Assembly: GCF_008831285.2 (NCBI RefSeq)
Contig: NC_045140.1
Location: 20,706,370-20,770,369 of the forward strand
DNA: 64,000 nucleotides
Reading direction: 5' to 3'
From: Nymphaea colorata
Lineage: Eukaryota > Streptophyta > Magnoliopsida > Nymphaeales > Nymphaeaceae
Made by a program: the position numbers and the translations under genes. Positions 63,875 through 64,000 of the stretch are shown in pieces. The notes under the pieces are model-generated. The model was not told the origin of the DNA, ran no database searches, and saw nothing but the letters and a program-made list of their open reading frames with translations. Within the stretch, counting starts at the first letter, position 1, and each line of letters starts with the position of its first letter.

Positions 63875-64000
63875 GCAGAAAATGACCTTCCTTCCCCATG
63901 TCGGTCATGGCACCACCAGTACAGTACAGTGGGCACCCAAGAGGGGAAAAAGGAGAAGCAGGAAGCCCGAGATCATTCATCATGGAAAGGGAAGGTGAAG

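Overview
This is a window of nuclear DNA from a flowering plant. It is AT-rich and gene-poor, with long (TA)n, (TC)n and (TG)n microsatellites. Its genes either carry many short GT-AG introns or are intronless with a GC-rich 3' part. The proteins are plant-type: a GATL glycosyltransferase, chloroplast CCS1, the plastid isoprenoid enzyme HDR, the growth regulator DA1, a calmodulin-like protein, PPR and LysM-kinase relics. I cannot resolve the lineage below angiosperm from the sequence.

Layout. 1-8.3 kb: no convincing gene, but a bZIP-type palindrome and a TATA box precede the GATL gene (8571-9617, +). 9.8-17.9 kb: intergenic, with a probable CACTA-type transposon end near 15.05-15.35 kb and a ~40-bp duplication. 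17.9-21.5 kb: CCS1 (+, 8 exons, 551 aa reconstructed). 22.2-23.7 kb: two decayed genes on the minus strand, a PPR protein and one exon of an FtsH-type AAA protease. 25.1-29.7 kb: HDR/IspH (-, 10 exons, 455 aa). 32.7-33.3 kb: intronless CML (+). 34.4-35.3 kb: broken LysM-type receptor kinase (+). 36.8-43.3 kb: DA1-type ubiquitin-activated peptidase (-, 11 coding exons, 487 aa, plus a likely non-coding leader exon). 51.6-52.1 kb: intronless conserved plant protein of unknown function (+). 52.1-64 kb: no recognisable gene; repeats, an unexplained 287-codon ORF, and G-box motifs near the right edge that may belong to a promoter for a gene outside the window.

The intact genes are independent nuclear loci, not an operon or cluster. 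CCS1 and HDR both act in plastids, but their closeness looks incidental. No new multi-gene system is apparent. The most interesting signals are structural: a 140-bp tandem duplication that copied the 5' end of HDR exon 9 into the preceding intron and could act as a stop-containing decoy exon; a ~244-bp imperfect duplication inside a CCS1 intron; tandem repeats in HDR intron 1; a perfect TG/CA inverted repeat; short upstream ORFs before DA1 and GATL; and two unexplained open frames. All exon boundaries were derived by hand from GT-AG sites, reading phase and protein family knowledge; no transcript or database comparison was possible.
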